Shown piece after piece: positions 44,793 through 53,037 of a stretch of 64,000 nucleotides of DNA. The notes under the pieces are model-generated. The model was not told the DNA's origin, did not search any database, and saw only the letters and a list, made by a program, of their open reading frames with translations. A program made the translations under genes and the position numbers. The DNA is taken from NCBI GenBank assembly GCA_018266555.1, contig JAFEAF010000002.1, positions 191,149 to 255,148 of the forward strand. Direction: 5' to 3'. Source of the stretch: Bacteroidota bacterium. Lineage in GTDB: Bacteria; Bacteroidota; Bacteroidia; Chitinophagales; Chitinophagaceae. Each line of letters starts with the position of its first letter. Position 1 is the first letter of the stretch.

Positions 44793-44965
44793 CTGTAGGG
44801 GGAGGATTCGAACCTCCACGGGGCAGTTAGCTAAAAAGCAAAGTCCGGTGGTCAATCCCGGTCGGTCCCGACCAAAGTCGGAATCGGCTCTACTTTTCGT
44901 TTATCCTGTGATCCCCACCCCCGAGACAAGAGGGCATGTCTGCCGAAAGGTTTCATCACCCCACA
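44793..44965 (-). ncRNA. Structured RNA candidate with a tRNA-like acceptor and T-arm, class unknown
   Basis: Near the 3' end, GGAGG-TTCGAAT-CCTCC is a canonical T-arm, followed by CCCTACA-G. At the 5' end TGTGGGG (44965-44959) can pair with CCCTACA over 7 bp with one G-U. No tRNA fits: the ends are ~170 nt apart and there is no D-arm or anticodon loop. Inside are further helices, such as AGACA ... TGTCT and CCGAC-TTT-GGTCGG. A promoter-like box lies upstream (45014-45045) and a strong terminator downstream. It is tmRNA-like at the ends but too short, and no tag reading frame is visible. An open frame through this DNA is not protein-like. Confidence 0.5.
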
Positions 44966-45013
44966 ATGTTGAATTAGTTTTAAAGAACTTACCCGTTGCC
45001 AGGTTTTGTAGAA

Positions 45014-45045
45014 CAAATTTAAACGATATGGCTTGTTTGTTCCAA
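45014..45045 (-). promoter_or_regulatory. Candidate promoter for the structured RNA
   Basis: On the minus strand TTG (45045-45043), 21 bp, then TAAATTTG (45021-45014) fit the Bacteroidota promoter pattern. A transcript would start near 45007 and run to the terminator at 44743, about 265 nt. The TTG lies within the inverted repeat at 45040-45068, so the RNA and lrp may share a regulator. Confidence 0.5.
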
Positions 45046-45068
45046 ATATTTCAAGAAATATTTTGGAA
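45040..45068. promoter_or_regulatory. Inverted repeat upstream of lrp, possible autoregulatory site
   Basis: TTCCAAATATTTC, spacer AA, then GAAATATTTTGGAA form arms that pair over 13 positions with one base unmatched. A further exact palindrome CAAATATTTG is at 45083-45092. AT-rich dyads just upstream of an Lrp/AsnC gene are typical of autoregulation by this family. It lies 62 bp before the lrp start codon and overlaps the divergent RNA promoter. Confidence 0.5.
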
Positions 45069-45129
45069 TTATTGAAATTATTCAAATATTTGATCTTATT
45101 TTTTATAATTTCAAAAATCATATACGAAA

Positions 45130-45597
45130 ATGGCTGTAAAATTGAATCTTGACAAATTAGACCTTCAGATCATTCACCACATGATGGAAGATGCGCAAAT
45201 CTCGTATGCTGATCTTGGCAAAAAATTATTTGTGTCAGGAGGTACCATTCATGTTCGTATCAAAAAACTTTTGGAAGCGGGCGTAGTTAAAGGTACTAAA
45301 CTCAATGTTGACCTGAAACAACTCGGGCATGATGTCATTGCATTTATTGGTATTTACCTGGAAAAAAGTTCCATGTACGATTCCGTCGCAAAAGAACTGC
45401 AAAAAGTTCCTGAAATTGTGCGACTCAATTATACCACAGGAAACTATAGCATGTTTGCTGAAATAGTATGCAGGGATATTGCTCAGCTTCGCTGGGTGCT
45501 TCATGATCAATTGCAAAAAATAAAAGGAATTGAAAGAACGGAAACATTTATTTCGCTGGAAGAAAGTTTTAGCCGGAATGTAAAAGTGATTCCATAA
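45130..45597 (+). CDS. Lrp/AsnC family transcriptional regulator
   Basis: 155 aa. The N-terminal winged helix-turn-helix at about 5-60 (L-D-K-L-D-L-Q-I-I-H-H-M-M-E-D-A-Q-I-S-Y, then S-G-G-T-I-H-V-R-I-K-K-L) binds DNA. The C-terminal RAM domain at ~70-150 (G-H-D-V-I-A-F-I-G-I-Y-L) senses small effectors such as amino acids and oligomerises. Stands 14 bp before the flippase gene, so the polysaccharide genes may depend on its transcript or on its control. An inverted repeat upstream suggests autoregulation. Confidence 0.9.
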   Translation: MAVKLNLDKLDLQIIHHMMEDAQISYADLGKKLFVSGGTIHVRIKKLLEAGVVKGTKLNVDLKQLGHDVIAFIGIYLEKSSMYDSVAKELQKVPEIVRLNYTTGNYSMFAEIVCRDIAQLRWVLHDQLQKIKGIERTETFISLEESFSRNVKVIP

Positions 45598-45610
45598 GCC
45601 ACATCCGGAT

Positions 45611-47059
45611 ATGAAAGAAACATCACGATTTTATTCATCGCTGGGGCTGCTGATTGTTCTCAATGCCATTGTCAAGCCACTCTGGATATTTGGTATTGAC
45701 CGGATGGTTCAAAATTCTGTTGGAACTTTCGAATACGGTAAATACTTTGCTCTTTTGAACTTTTCCATTGTTTTCAGCTTTTTATTGGATTGGGGTTTCA
45801 CTTCTTTTTTTAATCGTCAACTCGCATCACAGGAAAAAAATTTTATTGACCACGCAGGAAATTTCCTTTTTGTAAAATTCCTGTTTTTATTATTATATGC
45901 TGCCGTTGTATTTCTCGTAGCCTGGGCTGCACATATTCAGCATTGGGATATTCTTTTGGGAGTTGTGAGTATCCAGGCACTCCAATCTCTTTTTATTTTC
46001 TTTCGGGGTGTTATCACGGCACATCAGTGGTTTCGAACCGACGCCTGGCTTTCGGTACTGGACAAAACTCTTATGATTATCCTTTGCGGCATCCTACTTA
46101 CTTTTCCGGTCTTGTTTGGTAGTATAACTATTGATATTTTTTTAATTGTGCAGGTGAGCTGTAGCCTGCTGGCAATGTTTACGGCCTGGTTTATTATTCA
46201 AAAAAATGGAATCAGGTTTATTGTCAGCAAAACAGCTTTTTTTCAAAAAAAGATTTTCAAATCAGCACTTCCATTTGCTTCAATTGTTTTATTGATGTCT
46301 GCCCATTACCGGTTTGATGGCTTTTTACTGGCACAGATTCATCCAGATGGCGCACATGAAGCAGGTGTTTATGCAGCAGCGTACCGCTTTCTGGATGCAG
46401 CAAATATGATCGGTGTATTATTGGCTTCGTTTCTGCTTCCATACATTGCCCGGCAATGGAGTGAAAAAAAAGACATTACCGGAATTGTATTGACAAGCAG
46501 GCATTTTCTAATATTATTTTCAATAGCTATTGCAACCATTACTTTTTTCCTGGCACCATGGATTCAAAAATTGTTGTATCATCATGATGACACTGAAGCA
46601 ATTCAGGTAATGCAATGGTGCTTACCGTCATTGATCGGGTATTCATTGGTTCAGGTTTACGGAACAGTCATGACGGCAACTGGCCATATTCTATCATTTT
46701 GTTACATTACGCTCGTTGCAGTTCTGATTAATATTACCCTTAATGTTTTATTGATTCCTCATTGGGGAGCAAGGGGGAGTTGTTTTGCTGCATTGATTAG
46801 TCAGGGTTTTTGTGGTATTGCAGTTATGTTGTATGTATGGAAAAAATCAGCGGTTGTTATTCATCTCCGCTCTTTGATTATCTATATTTTTACTGCTGCA
46901 TTATCATCAGGGTTTCTATATTGGGGAAATGGGCTTGGAATAAACCCGCCGTGGCTTATGGCAGGTGTCGCCTTGATCTCAATGGCGGCTTTATTCACAT
47001 CGGGTATGCATCAATGGAAACAATGGCTGATATCATTTCGGAAAACAGAATTTAAATAA
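45611..47059 (+). CDS. Polysaccharide flippase, MOP superfamily (Wzx-like)
   Basis: 482 aa with 12-14 hydrophobic helices and few charged loops, the layout of Wzx/RfbX lipid-linked oligosaccharide flippases. F-E-Y-G-K-Y-F-A-L-L-N-F near 38-50 and E-A-G-V-Y-A-A-A-Y-R-F-L-D near 245-258 are recognisable for the family. It would flip undecaprenyl-linked repeat units across the inner membrane. Followed by chain-length and polymerase/ligase genes, which supports this role. Confidence 0.87.
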   Translation: MKETSRFYSSLGLLIVLNAIVKPLWIFGIDRMVQNSVGTFEYGKYFALLNFSIVFSFLLDWGFTSFFNRQLASQEKNFIDHAGNFLFVKFLFLLLYAAVVFLVAWAAHIQHWDILLGVVSIQALQSLFIFFRGVITAHQWFRTDAWLSVLDKTLMIILCGILLTFPVLFGSITIDIFLIVQVSCSLLAMFTAWFIIQKNGIRFIVSKTAFFQKKIFKSALPFASIVLLMSAHYRFDGFLLAQIHPDGAHEAGVYAAAYRFLDAANMIGVLLASFLLPYIARQWSEKKDITGIVLTSRHFLILFSIAIATITFFLAPWIQKLLYHHDDTEAIQVMQWCLPSLIGYSLVQVYGTVMTATGHILSFCYITLVAVLINITLNVLLIPHWGARGSCFAALISQGFCGIAVMLYVWKKSAVVIHLRSLIIYIFTAALSSGFLYWGNGLGINPPWLMAGVALISMAALFTSGMHQWKQWLISFRKTEFK

Positions 47060-47066
47060 CCTTATT

Positions 47067-47894
47067 ATGCCTGATTTTTTTTACCTCTTATCAAAATGGT
47101 GGAAGCAGATTCTGTCCATGGTTCTGCTTTCGTTATTGATTGTAGCAATCATTGTTTTCATGGAGCCTCCAAAATATCTTTCTGTGGCAACAGCTGTACC
47201 TGCCAGCAGTGTCGCTTCTGATAAATCCAGAATTTTCGGCGAAAATATTGAAGCATTATATTCTAATCTTGGCTCCCCTGATGATTTGGATATGATTGTA
47301 GGTACCGGGCAATTGGATACGGTTTACCTTGCTGTTACTGATCAGTTTAATTTATACGATCATTATAAAATTCAGGCCAATAAAGAAGTGACAAGAATAA
47401 AATCAGCGGCTTTACTGAAAAAGAATACTGAAATTCAAAAAAGCGGATATGGCGAACTGAAAGTGAAAGTCTGGGATACGGATAAAAACCTGGCTCCTCA
47501 ATTGGCTAATTCACTTATGGAAAAACTGCAATCAATATACCGGGATTTGCAGAGCAAAAATAATGCGGCAATACTGAATGATCTGAAAACTGGAATGATT
47601 AAGCTCAAAGACTCAATTGGAATTCTTCAGTCAGCAGCTAATTCAAAACCGGATACTTCAGGGCTAAGCGTTTTAAAAACCCAATTACAAAAATATCAGC
47701 AATTAATTGGGGAATATCAATTGATGGTGGACAACAAGCCTTCGGCATTATTAATAGTAGAAAGAGCAAGACCGGCTTTGCTCCCTGATAAACCGGAGCG
47801 CCTTGAAATACTCATTGCTACTTTAGTTCTTAGTTTTCTGTTTGCCCTATCAATAGCGCTGATTCTCGAAAAAAGAAAAAAAATGGTAAAATGA
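47067..47894 (+). CDS. Wzz-like polysaccharide chain-length determinant
   Basis: 275 aa. Two membrane helices at the ends (about 10-30 and 247-268) flank a large helical periplasmic domain, the PCP/Wzz layout. The pattern P-P-K-Y-L-S-V-A-T-A-V-P after the first helix is family-typical. A coiled-coil-like stretch lies at ~150-215. The C-terminal Walker kinase domain of some relatives is absent. Overlaps the next gene by 4 bp. Confidence 0.82.
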   Translation: MPDFFYLLSKWWKQILSMVLLSLLIVAIIVFMEPPKYLSVATAVPASSVASDKSRIFGENIEALYSNLGSPDDLDMIVGTGQLDTVYLAVTDQFNLYDHYKIQANKEVTRIKSAALLKKNTEIQKSGYGELKVKVWDTDKNLAPQLANSLMEKLQSIYRDLQSKNNAAILNDLKTGMIKLKDSIGILQSAANSKPDTSGLSVLKTQLQKYQQLIGEYQLMVDNKPSALLIVERARPALLPDKPERLEILIATLVLSFLFALSIALILEKRKKMVK

Positions 47895-49351
47895 TACTCG
47901 TAGCCGATAAAAATAAATCTGTCTTTTGGTTTTTTGCAAGCTTGTTTATTTTCTTCTTGTCGGTTACAATTTTTACAGACGAATATTATTGGACGCTGAT
48001 ACCGTTTGGAATAATAATAAGCTATTGTGGTTGGCAAAACAGCAATATTGTTTTCTTTTTATTGCTGATTACTCTTCCGTTTTCTGCAGAATATCATTTT
48101 AATTCAGAATTGGGAACAGATATTCCCGACGAATTCCTGATGCTGATAACGGCAGGATTATTTTTGCTATATTTTATTTATAGGCCTGAGACGATTCCAA
48201 AGAATTATCTTTGCCACCCGCTGATAATCTTTCTACTCTTTTCCATGATATGGATATTGGTCGCTGCTTTTTTTTCAACAAACCCGTTTATTTCTTTTAA
48301 ATTCTTTCTTGCGAAATGTTGGTACCTCGGAGCTTTTGTGCTGGCTCCACTGATAATATTTAGAAATAAAAAAACCATAACTAAAGCGGCTGTCGTTATT
48401 GCTGCTTCGATGTTTGTTGTGGCGTCGGTTATATTAATTCGTCATGCCGGATATAATTTCCGGTTTGCTGATATTAATGACGCTGCTACTCCCTTTTTCA
48501 GAAATCATGTGAATTACTCAGCGATGCTGGTATGCGCCATTCCTTTGTTCTTTGCATTTTATAGTCATGCAACGACAAAGAAAATGAAATGGCTTATTGT
48601 TGGGGCAATACTTATTTTATTGACAGCATTGTTTTTTTCATATTCCAGGGGCGCCTGGCTTGCTTTGCTCGTTGGTCTTATTTCGTATTGGGGTATAAAA
48701 AAAAGATTATTATTTCAATCTTTTGTTGCGGCCATTATTTTTTTTGTGGGATTTTTATTCTGGGCAAAAACAAATGACCGGTATCTGCAGTATGCGCCTG
48801 ATTTTAAAACCACCATTTTTCATAAAGATTTCAGGGAGCATTTAATTGCCACCTACAAACTCAAAGATGTTTCAACCGAAGAAAGATTCTACCGGTGGAT
48901 CGCAGGGTTGAGAATGATAAAGGATAATGAACTTACCGGTTTTGGCCCGAATACGTTTTATTATAATTACAAACCTTACACTATTCCCGCTTTTAAAACA
49001 TGGGTAAGTGATAACAGCGAACATTCTACGGTACACAATTATTTTTTACTCGTTGCCATTGAACAGGGAATCCCGGGGTTGATATTTTTTTTAATATTGA
49101 TTGGCGGCATGTTGTGTTATGCACAACGAATCTATCACCGGGCTACAGATTTGTTTCATAAATCTGTAGCCGCAACAACAGGTGCGGTTATTTCCATGGT
49201 GATTGTTGTAAATTTCCTGAGTGATCTTATTGAAACGGATAAAATCGGGAGTATTTTCTTTTTATGTTTATCTGTTTTGGTGGTTGCGGATACTCATATT
49301 TCATTTAAAGGAACAAATGAAATAAATAGTAATAATCAGCCTACCGGATAA
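47891..49351 (+). CDS. O-antigen ligase/polymerase family membrane protein
   Basis: 486 aa, about 12 helices, starting in the ATGA overlap with the Wzz gene. The large periplasmic loop near 300-380 with E-E-R-F-Y-R-W-I-A-G-L-R-M-I-K and G-F-G-P-N-T-F-Y, then S-E-H-S-T-V-H-N-Y-F-L, matches the Wzy_C/O-antigen-ligase domain. S-Y-S-R-G-A-W-L-A near 250 is the conserved upstream motif. Either polymerises or ligates the glycan; the neighbouring Wzx and Wzz favour a polymerase-type role. Confidence 0.85.
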   Translation: MILVADKNKSVFWFFASLFIFFLSVTIFTDEYYWTLIPFGIIISYCGWQNSNIVFFLLLITLPFSAEYHFNSELGTDIPDEFLMLITAGLFLLYFIYRPETIPKNYLCHPLIIFLLFSMIWILVAAFFSTNPFISFKFFLAKCWYLGAFVLAPLIIFRNKKTITKAAVVIAASMFVVASVILIRHAGYNFRFADINDAATPFFRNHVNYSAMLVCAIPLFFAFYSHATTKKMKWLIVGAILILLTALFFSYSRGAWLALLVGLISYWGIKKRLLFQSFVAAIIFFVGFLFWAKTNDRYLQYAPDFKTTIFHKDFREHLIATYKLKDVSTEERFYRWIAGLRMIKDNELTGFGPNTFYYNYKPYTIPAFKTWVSDNSEHSTVHNYFLLVAIEQGIPGLIFFLILIGGMLCYAQRIYHRATDLFHKSVAATTGAVISMVIVVNFLSDLIETDKIGSIFFLCLSVLVVADTHISFKGTNEINSNNQPTG

Positions 49352-49373
49352 AATATTTCATAATAGAAATAAA

Positions 49374-50465
49374 TTAAGAAAAATTTTTTCCCCGGACATT
49401 CAAAGCGTCTCTTAACCCGTTTCCTAATAAATTAAAGGCAAGCACGAGCAACATAATTGCAAATCCCGGGGCCAGAGCCAGCATGGGATTTTGAGTGATG
49501 ATAAAATTATAATTCTCTTTGATCATCAACCCCCAGCTTGGCTGCGGTGGCTGCACACCGATCCCGAGAAAACTCAGGCCGGCTTCAATAATAATTGCGG
49601 ATGCAAAATTAGAAGCAGCTATAACCATCACCGGTCCCATAATGTTTGGCCAGATATGACGGACAATCGTTCTCAGATCCGAAAAACCCAATGCTCTTGC
49701 TGCTTCCACATATTCCAACTCCCTTACAGCAAGCACCTGCCCTCTAACTAATCTTGCAATGCTCACCCACATGGTCAGTCCCACCGCAATAAATATTTGC
49801 CAGAAACCTTTTCCTAAAACCAGGGTGATGGCAAAAACAAGAAGTAATGTTGGAATGCTCCAGATCACATTGATAAACCACATTATGATATTGTCTGTTT
49901 TCCCTCCGTAATATCCAGCCAGCGAACCAAGTAGTAAACCGATACTCAGTGAAATGATCACCGTGATTAATCCAACGCTGAGGCTTACCCTTGTGCCGAT
50001 AATAATGCGGCTCAGGATATCACGGCCATATTTGTCGGTGCCTAAAAAAAATTTTCTTGTAGTAATAGGCCCCGGCGCTAATTGAGATAAAGAGTAAGCT
50101 CTCCATTCACTTAGTTTTTCATCAATATATTTCTGAACGATTATACTGTCGCCTTTTTTTTCATAACTATTAATAGGGACATAATAATAAACGTCTTCTT
50201 TTCCGGACAGCAATTGTCCGAAGAACCCGGGAGCAATAACTTTTCTTTCTTTTATTACTTTGACGAACTCCTGTTGAAAACCTGGCTTTCTTCCACCGAT
50301 CTCAAGAATGATCCTGTTGGCAAAAGGAGAATGATCCGGTGCTATGAAATATGCAGCGATGGCTGTGATGATCGCCAAAGCAATTACAACAAGGCCAAAC
50401 ACAGCGCCTTTGTTTTTTTTCAATCTTTGCCATGCAGCAGCCTGGAATGACCGGGAGTGTTTCAT
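49374..50465 (-). CDS. Oligopeptide-type ABC transporter permease (DppC/OppC-like)
   Basis: 363 aa. The first helix (~20-40) is followed by an unusually long extracytoplasmic insert of ~110 residues, then the five-helix transport domain. The EAA loop that docks the ATPase is E-A-A-R-A-L-G-F-S-D-L-R-T near 255, and I-E-A-G-L-S-F-L-G-I-G-V-Q-P-P-Q-P-S-W-G is the conserved last helix region. Partner permease, ATPase and binding-protein genes are not in this window. In Bacteroidota these are often scattered. Confidence 0.87.
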   Translation of the reverse strand: MKHSRSFQAAAWQRLKKNKGAVFGLVVIALAIITAIAAYFIAPDHSPFANRIILEIGGRKPGFQQEFVKVIKERKVIAPGFFGQLLSGKEDVYYYVPINSYEKKGDSIIVQKYIDEKLSEWRAYSLSQLAPGPITTRKFFLGTDKYGRDILSRIIIGTRVSLSVGLITVIISLSIGLLLGSLAGYYGGKTDNIIMWFINVIWSIPTLLLVFAITLVLGKGFWQIFIAVGLTMWVSIARLVRGQVLAVRELEYVEAARALGFSDLRTIVRHIWPNIMGPVMVIAASNFASAIIIEAGLSFLGIGVQPPQPSWGLMIKENYNFIITQNPMLALAPGFAIMLLVLAFNLLGNGLRDALNVRGKNFS

Positions 50466-50534
50466 TAAAAATCAGATGTGAGCAATTTCCGATTATACAA
50501 ATATAATTGCTGTGCCACAAAATAGTCCAACAAA

Positions 50535-51665
50535 TCATTTCACCTTTCTGCCTTTCCATTCATATTTTCCAAATTGCCCACAAAAACCGGAAATAATTGT
50601 ATAAAAAATATGCAGAGGCTGCAAAAAGAAAAAATATTTCACCAATGACTGTTTCCCGAAAAAAGCTGCAACGGAAGATACAAAAGGGATTTCAACAAGA
50701 GTTTTTAAAATCCACAAACCGGCACAATAAAGCCAATAATAATAATTCCAGAAACCCGCAATAATCAGGACAAAAAAAGACAAATTAAAAGAATATACGA
50801 GCAGCAATACAGGTAATAATCTTTTGTCGTCGTAGTCTGTTGCTTTGCTGGCCCAGCGGTTTCTTTGATTGAAAAAGCTTTTCCATGTTTTTGCAGGTTC
50901 GGTGACCACCATGGCTGATTTTGATTTCAGGTAATGAACAGCACCCGGATTCTTTTTCCAGATTTTATACATCAGCAGCATATCATCACCGGAAGCAATA
51001 CTGTCAATCCCTGAAAAACCATTTACTTCATCAAATGCTTTTCTGTCATAAGAAAGGTTAGCGCCATTGCACACTGTCAGTGAATTTTTAAATACTGAAA
51101 CAGCCGTGATCCCCTGCAATACCAGGAAATCAATGGACTGGAATATCTGCAACAAAGAATTGTTATTTGAATACATGACAGGAGCGGCGATAAATACAGA
51201 GTTATTTTTTTCTTTGAATGAAACAATAGTATCCAGCCATTCTGCCGGCGGCAAACAATCTGCATCCGTACAAACAATCCATTCGTTTTTTGAAGCAGCA
51301 ATACCTGTTTCAATCGCTTTCTTTTTGTACGAATTAATATTGTCATCTTTGAGTTGAATTAGTTTGACATCCTGAAACCCTTGTACTATTTCATAAGTTT
51401 TATCCGTAGAATGATCGTCAATTACAATTATTTCAAATAAATCTTTTGGATAGGTTTGTTGTTCCAGTTTTTGAAGCAGTTTAGGAATAGCGACTTCTTC
51501 ATTTCGTGCTGGGATAATCAGCGATATTTTAGTTTTTCTTTCCGCATGTATTGGTGCAAAATAAGGAATACCTCCCCAGTTATGCCAATAATAAAACATA
51601 AGAGTGGAATATCCGGCAAATATGAGTATAACAATTAGGAGCAGTACCATATTCTGAATAAACAA
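50535..51665 (-). CDS. Membrane-bound family 2 glycosyltransferase
   Basis: 376 aa. N-terminal helix (~3-25), GT-A domain at ~45-290 with S-L-I-I-P-A-R-N-E-E, V-I-D-D-H-S-T-D-K, the D-x-D-type C-T-D-A-D-C near 128, S-G-D-D-M near 217 and the processive-type Q-R-N-R-W near 265. Two to three C-terminal helices follow. Likely adds sugars to a lipid-linked or exported glycan. Sits 2 bp after the alpha/beta hydrolase gene in transcription order. Confidence 0.86.
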   Translation of the reverse strand: MFIQNMVLLLIVILIFAGYSTLMFYYWHNWGGIPYFAPIHAERKTKISLIIPARNEEVAIPKLLQKLEQQTYPKDLFEIIVIDDHSTDKTYEIVQGFQDVKLIQLKDDNINSYKKKAIETGIAASKNEWIVCTDADCLPPAEWLDTIVSFKEKNNSVFIAAPVMYSNNNSLLQIFQSIDFLVLQGITAVSVFKNSLTVCNGANLSYDRKAFDEVNGFSGIDSIASGDDMLLMYKIWKKNPGAVHYLKSKSAMVVTEPAKTWKSFFNQRNRWASKATDYDDKRLLPVLLLVYSFNLSFFVLIIAGFWNYYYWLYCAGLWILKTLVEIPFVSSVAAFFGKQSLVKYFFFLQPLHIFYTIISGFCGQFGKYEWKGRKVK

Positions 51666-51667
51666 AT

Positions 51668-52489
51668 CTACTCATTGCCCGGCGTAGTTAGCAAAGCCGG
51701 AAGAATTTCTTTGATATGATTTTCATGAAGAACCTGGTGTCCCGATGGGATTATTTTGATGGTACAAAAACTTTCAATACCCTTCTGGAATTTTTTTCCT
51801 CTTACCGGTAAAATAATTCGATCGTATTTACCATAAATAAGTTGTACCGGAGTTTTGTGTTTGCGAATGAGAAATTTTATCCTGCTTATCGAAGGTTTTA
51901 TTTTCCTGAAAACTGTCCAGCGATTATATAACTGATCCCTGGCTTCTTTGTTTTCAATATAATAGTTTACAAATTTGAAAATACTGGCATTGACAAACCC
52001 AAGCCTGTTAAGCAGCTTCAGGAACGAAAAAAACCATCCGGGATGTTTCATGGTAAAAGCAAATAATTTGTTTCCCAAACTTGTTTGAGTGGTCAGCCAA
52101 TACCAGAAATTAACTTTCAGGCCGTCCGGAGCCATCAGGGTTACGTTTTCAATTTTATCCGGAATGAGTTGAAATAAACTGAGCGCTATTCTTCCGCCAA
52201 GACTATACCCGATTAAAGTCATTCGTTTATCTGTTAACTCGGGAGTTTCATTGCAAATCTGTAAAATGTCTTCCGATGAGAAATTCAAACCCTCTTTCCA
52301 TTCTGTTTTTCCGTGAAAGGGGAGATCAAATGCATGAAACCGGAATTGGGTACCTGCGTATTTTTCAAGGAAAGCAAAAGAATCTGCTGATTCCCCATAG
52401 CCATGGAAGCAAAGTGCCACTCTTTCCCCTGTGCCAAAGCACTGGCTATGAATTTTTGAGTTCTTATACGTGCTGGTATCGTTTCGCAT
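51668..52489 (-). CDS. Alpha/beta hydrolase
   Basis: 273 aa from ATG 52489. A longer frame upstream would overlap the MarR gene. Oxyanion region C-F-H-G-Y-G-E-S-A-D near 30-40, nucleophile elbow G-Y-S-L-G-G near 100, and late catalytic His in P-S-G-H-Q-V near 250; the acid is probably the Asp in Y-G-K-Y-D-R. Substrate unknown. Divergent from the MarR gene, with the MarR operator between the two start codons. Confidence 0.85.
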   Translation of the reverse strand: MRNDTSTYKNSKIHSQCFGTGERVALCFHGYGESADSFAFLEKYAGTQFRFHAFDLPFHGKTEWKEGLNFSSEDILQICNETPELTDKRMTLIGYSLGGRIALSLFQLIPDKIENVTLMAPDGLKVNFWYWLTTQTSLGNKLFAFTMKHPGWFFSFLKLLNRLGFVNASIFKFVNYYIENKEARDQLYNRWTVFRKIKPSISRIKFLIRKHKTPVQLIYGKYDRIILPVRGKKFQKGIESFCTIKIIPSGHQVLHENHIKEILPALLTTPGNE

Positions 52490-52552
52490 AACAGTTTGGG
52501 AAAAAATCTCCGGGAAAACAATGTCGTTTTCAAAAATACCATTAATTTTGAT

Positions 52553-52570
52553 TAGTTGTATAAACAACTA
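52553..52570. promoter_or_regulatory. MarR-type operator
   Basis: TAGTTGT-ATAA-ACAACTA is a perfect 7-bp dyad with a 4-bp centre. It ends one base before the marR start codon and 64 bp from the divergent hydrolase start. TAGTTGnnnnnnCAACTA-type dyads are classic MarR-family sites, so it probably serves autorepression and may also control the hydrolase. Confidence 0.75.
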
Positions 52571-52571
52571 T

Positions 52572-53012
52572 ATGCAAAACAACCAATTTAAAAAAGGAGA
52601 GCTCTACAGCTTTATTACGGGTAAGGCGTCAACAGCAATTGCCCGCAGGCTGCAAAAAAAACTAAACCAGGCCGGGCTGAATATTACTATTGAACAATGG
52701 AGTGTACTGTATCATCTTTGGAAAAAACACGGATTGAGCCAGCAGGAGTTATGTCTTGCTACATACCGGGATAAACCCAGTATCACCCGCTTAGTGGATA
52801 ACCTGGAAAAACTAAACCTGGTAAAAAGGGTTCCTTCCGAAAGTGACCGGCGTATCAACCTGATCTATCTCACAAAGCAGGGTCAAAAGATGGAAGAAGA
52901 AACGATGCAGTTGGCTGATCAAACATTGAATGAAGCATTGAAAACTGTTCCGTCTTCTAAAATTGAATTATGTAAAGAAGTGTTGCAGATTGTTTATGAT
53001 AACCTGAAATAA
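52572..53012 (+). CDS. MarR family transcriptional regulator
   Basis: 146 aa from ATG 52572; an upstream in-frame start would lie inside the divergent gene. Winged helix-turn-helix: recognition helix region L-S-Q-Q-E-L-C-L-A-T-Y-R-D-K-P-S-I-T-R-L-V-D is split around residues 58-80 (Q-Q-E-L-C..., P-S-I-T-R-L-V-D-N-L), and the wing has S-E-S-D-R-R-I-N-L-I-Y-L-T near 93-105, the family hallmark D-x-R. Likely represses its own gene and neighbours. The acyl-CoA dehydrogenase gene starts 25 bp downstream, so a fatty-acid-like ligand is possible. Confidence 0.9.
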   Translation: MQNNQFKKGELYSFITGKASTAIARRLQKKLNQAGLNITIEQWSVLYHLWKKHGLSQQELCLATYRDKPSITRLVDNLEKLNLVKRVPSESDRRINLIYLTKQGQKMEEETMQLADQTLNEALKTVPSSKIELCKEVLQIVYDNLK

Positions 53013-53037
53013 TTTTTTGAACTCATAATACTATTTT

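Noticed and set aside
44793..44870. A tRNA gene (T-arm on the minus strand)
   Set aside because: The T-arm is convincing, but no anticodon stem-loop, D-arm or acceptor partner occurs at normal tRNA distance.
44793..44965. A complete tmRNA (ssrA)
   Set aside because: The region is about half the usual length and I find no tag frame ending in an A-L-A-A-like motif, so only a tmRNA-like end can be claimed.
44852..45121. 89-codon minus-strand frame through the RNA region
   Set aside because: It crosses the promoter and helices of the RNA candidate, has no family resemblance, and its sequence is explained by the structured repeats.
52470..52571. Longer MarR and hydrolase frames that overlap each other
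   Set aside because: The extensions cross the operator and opposite gene; the internal ATGs give the normal family starts.
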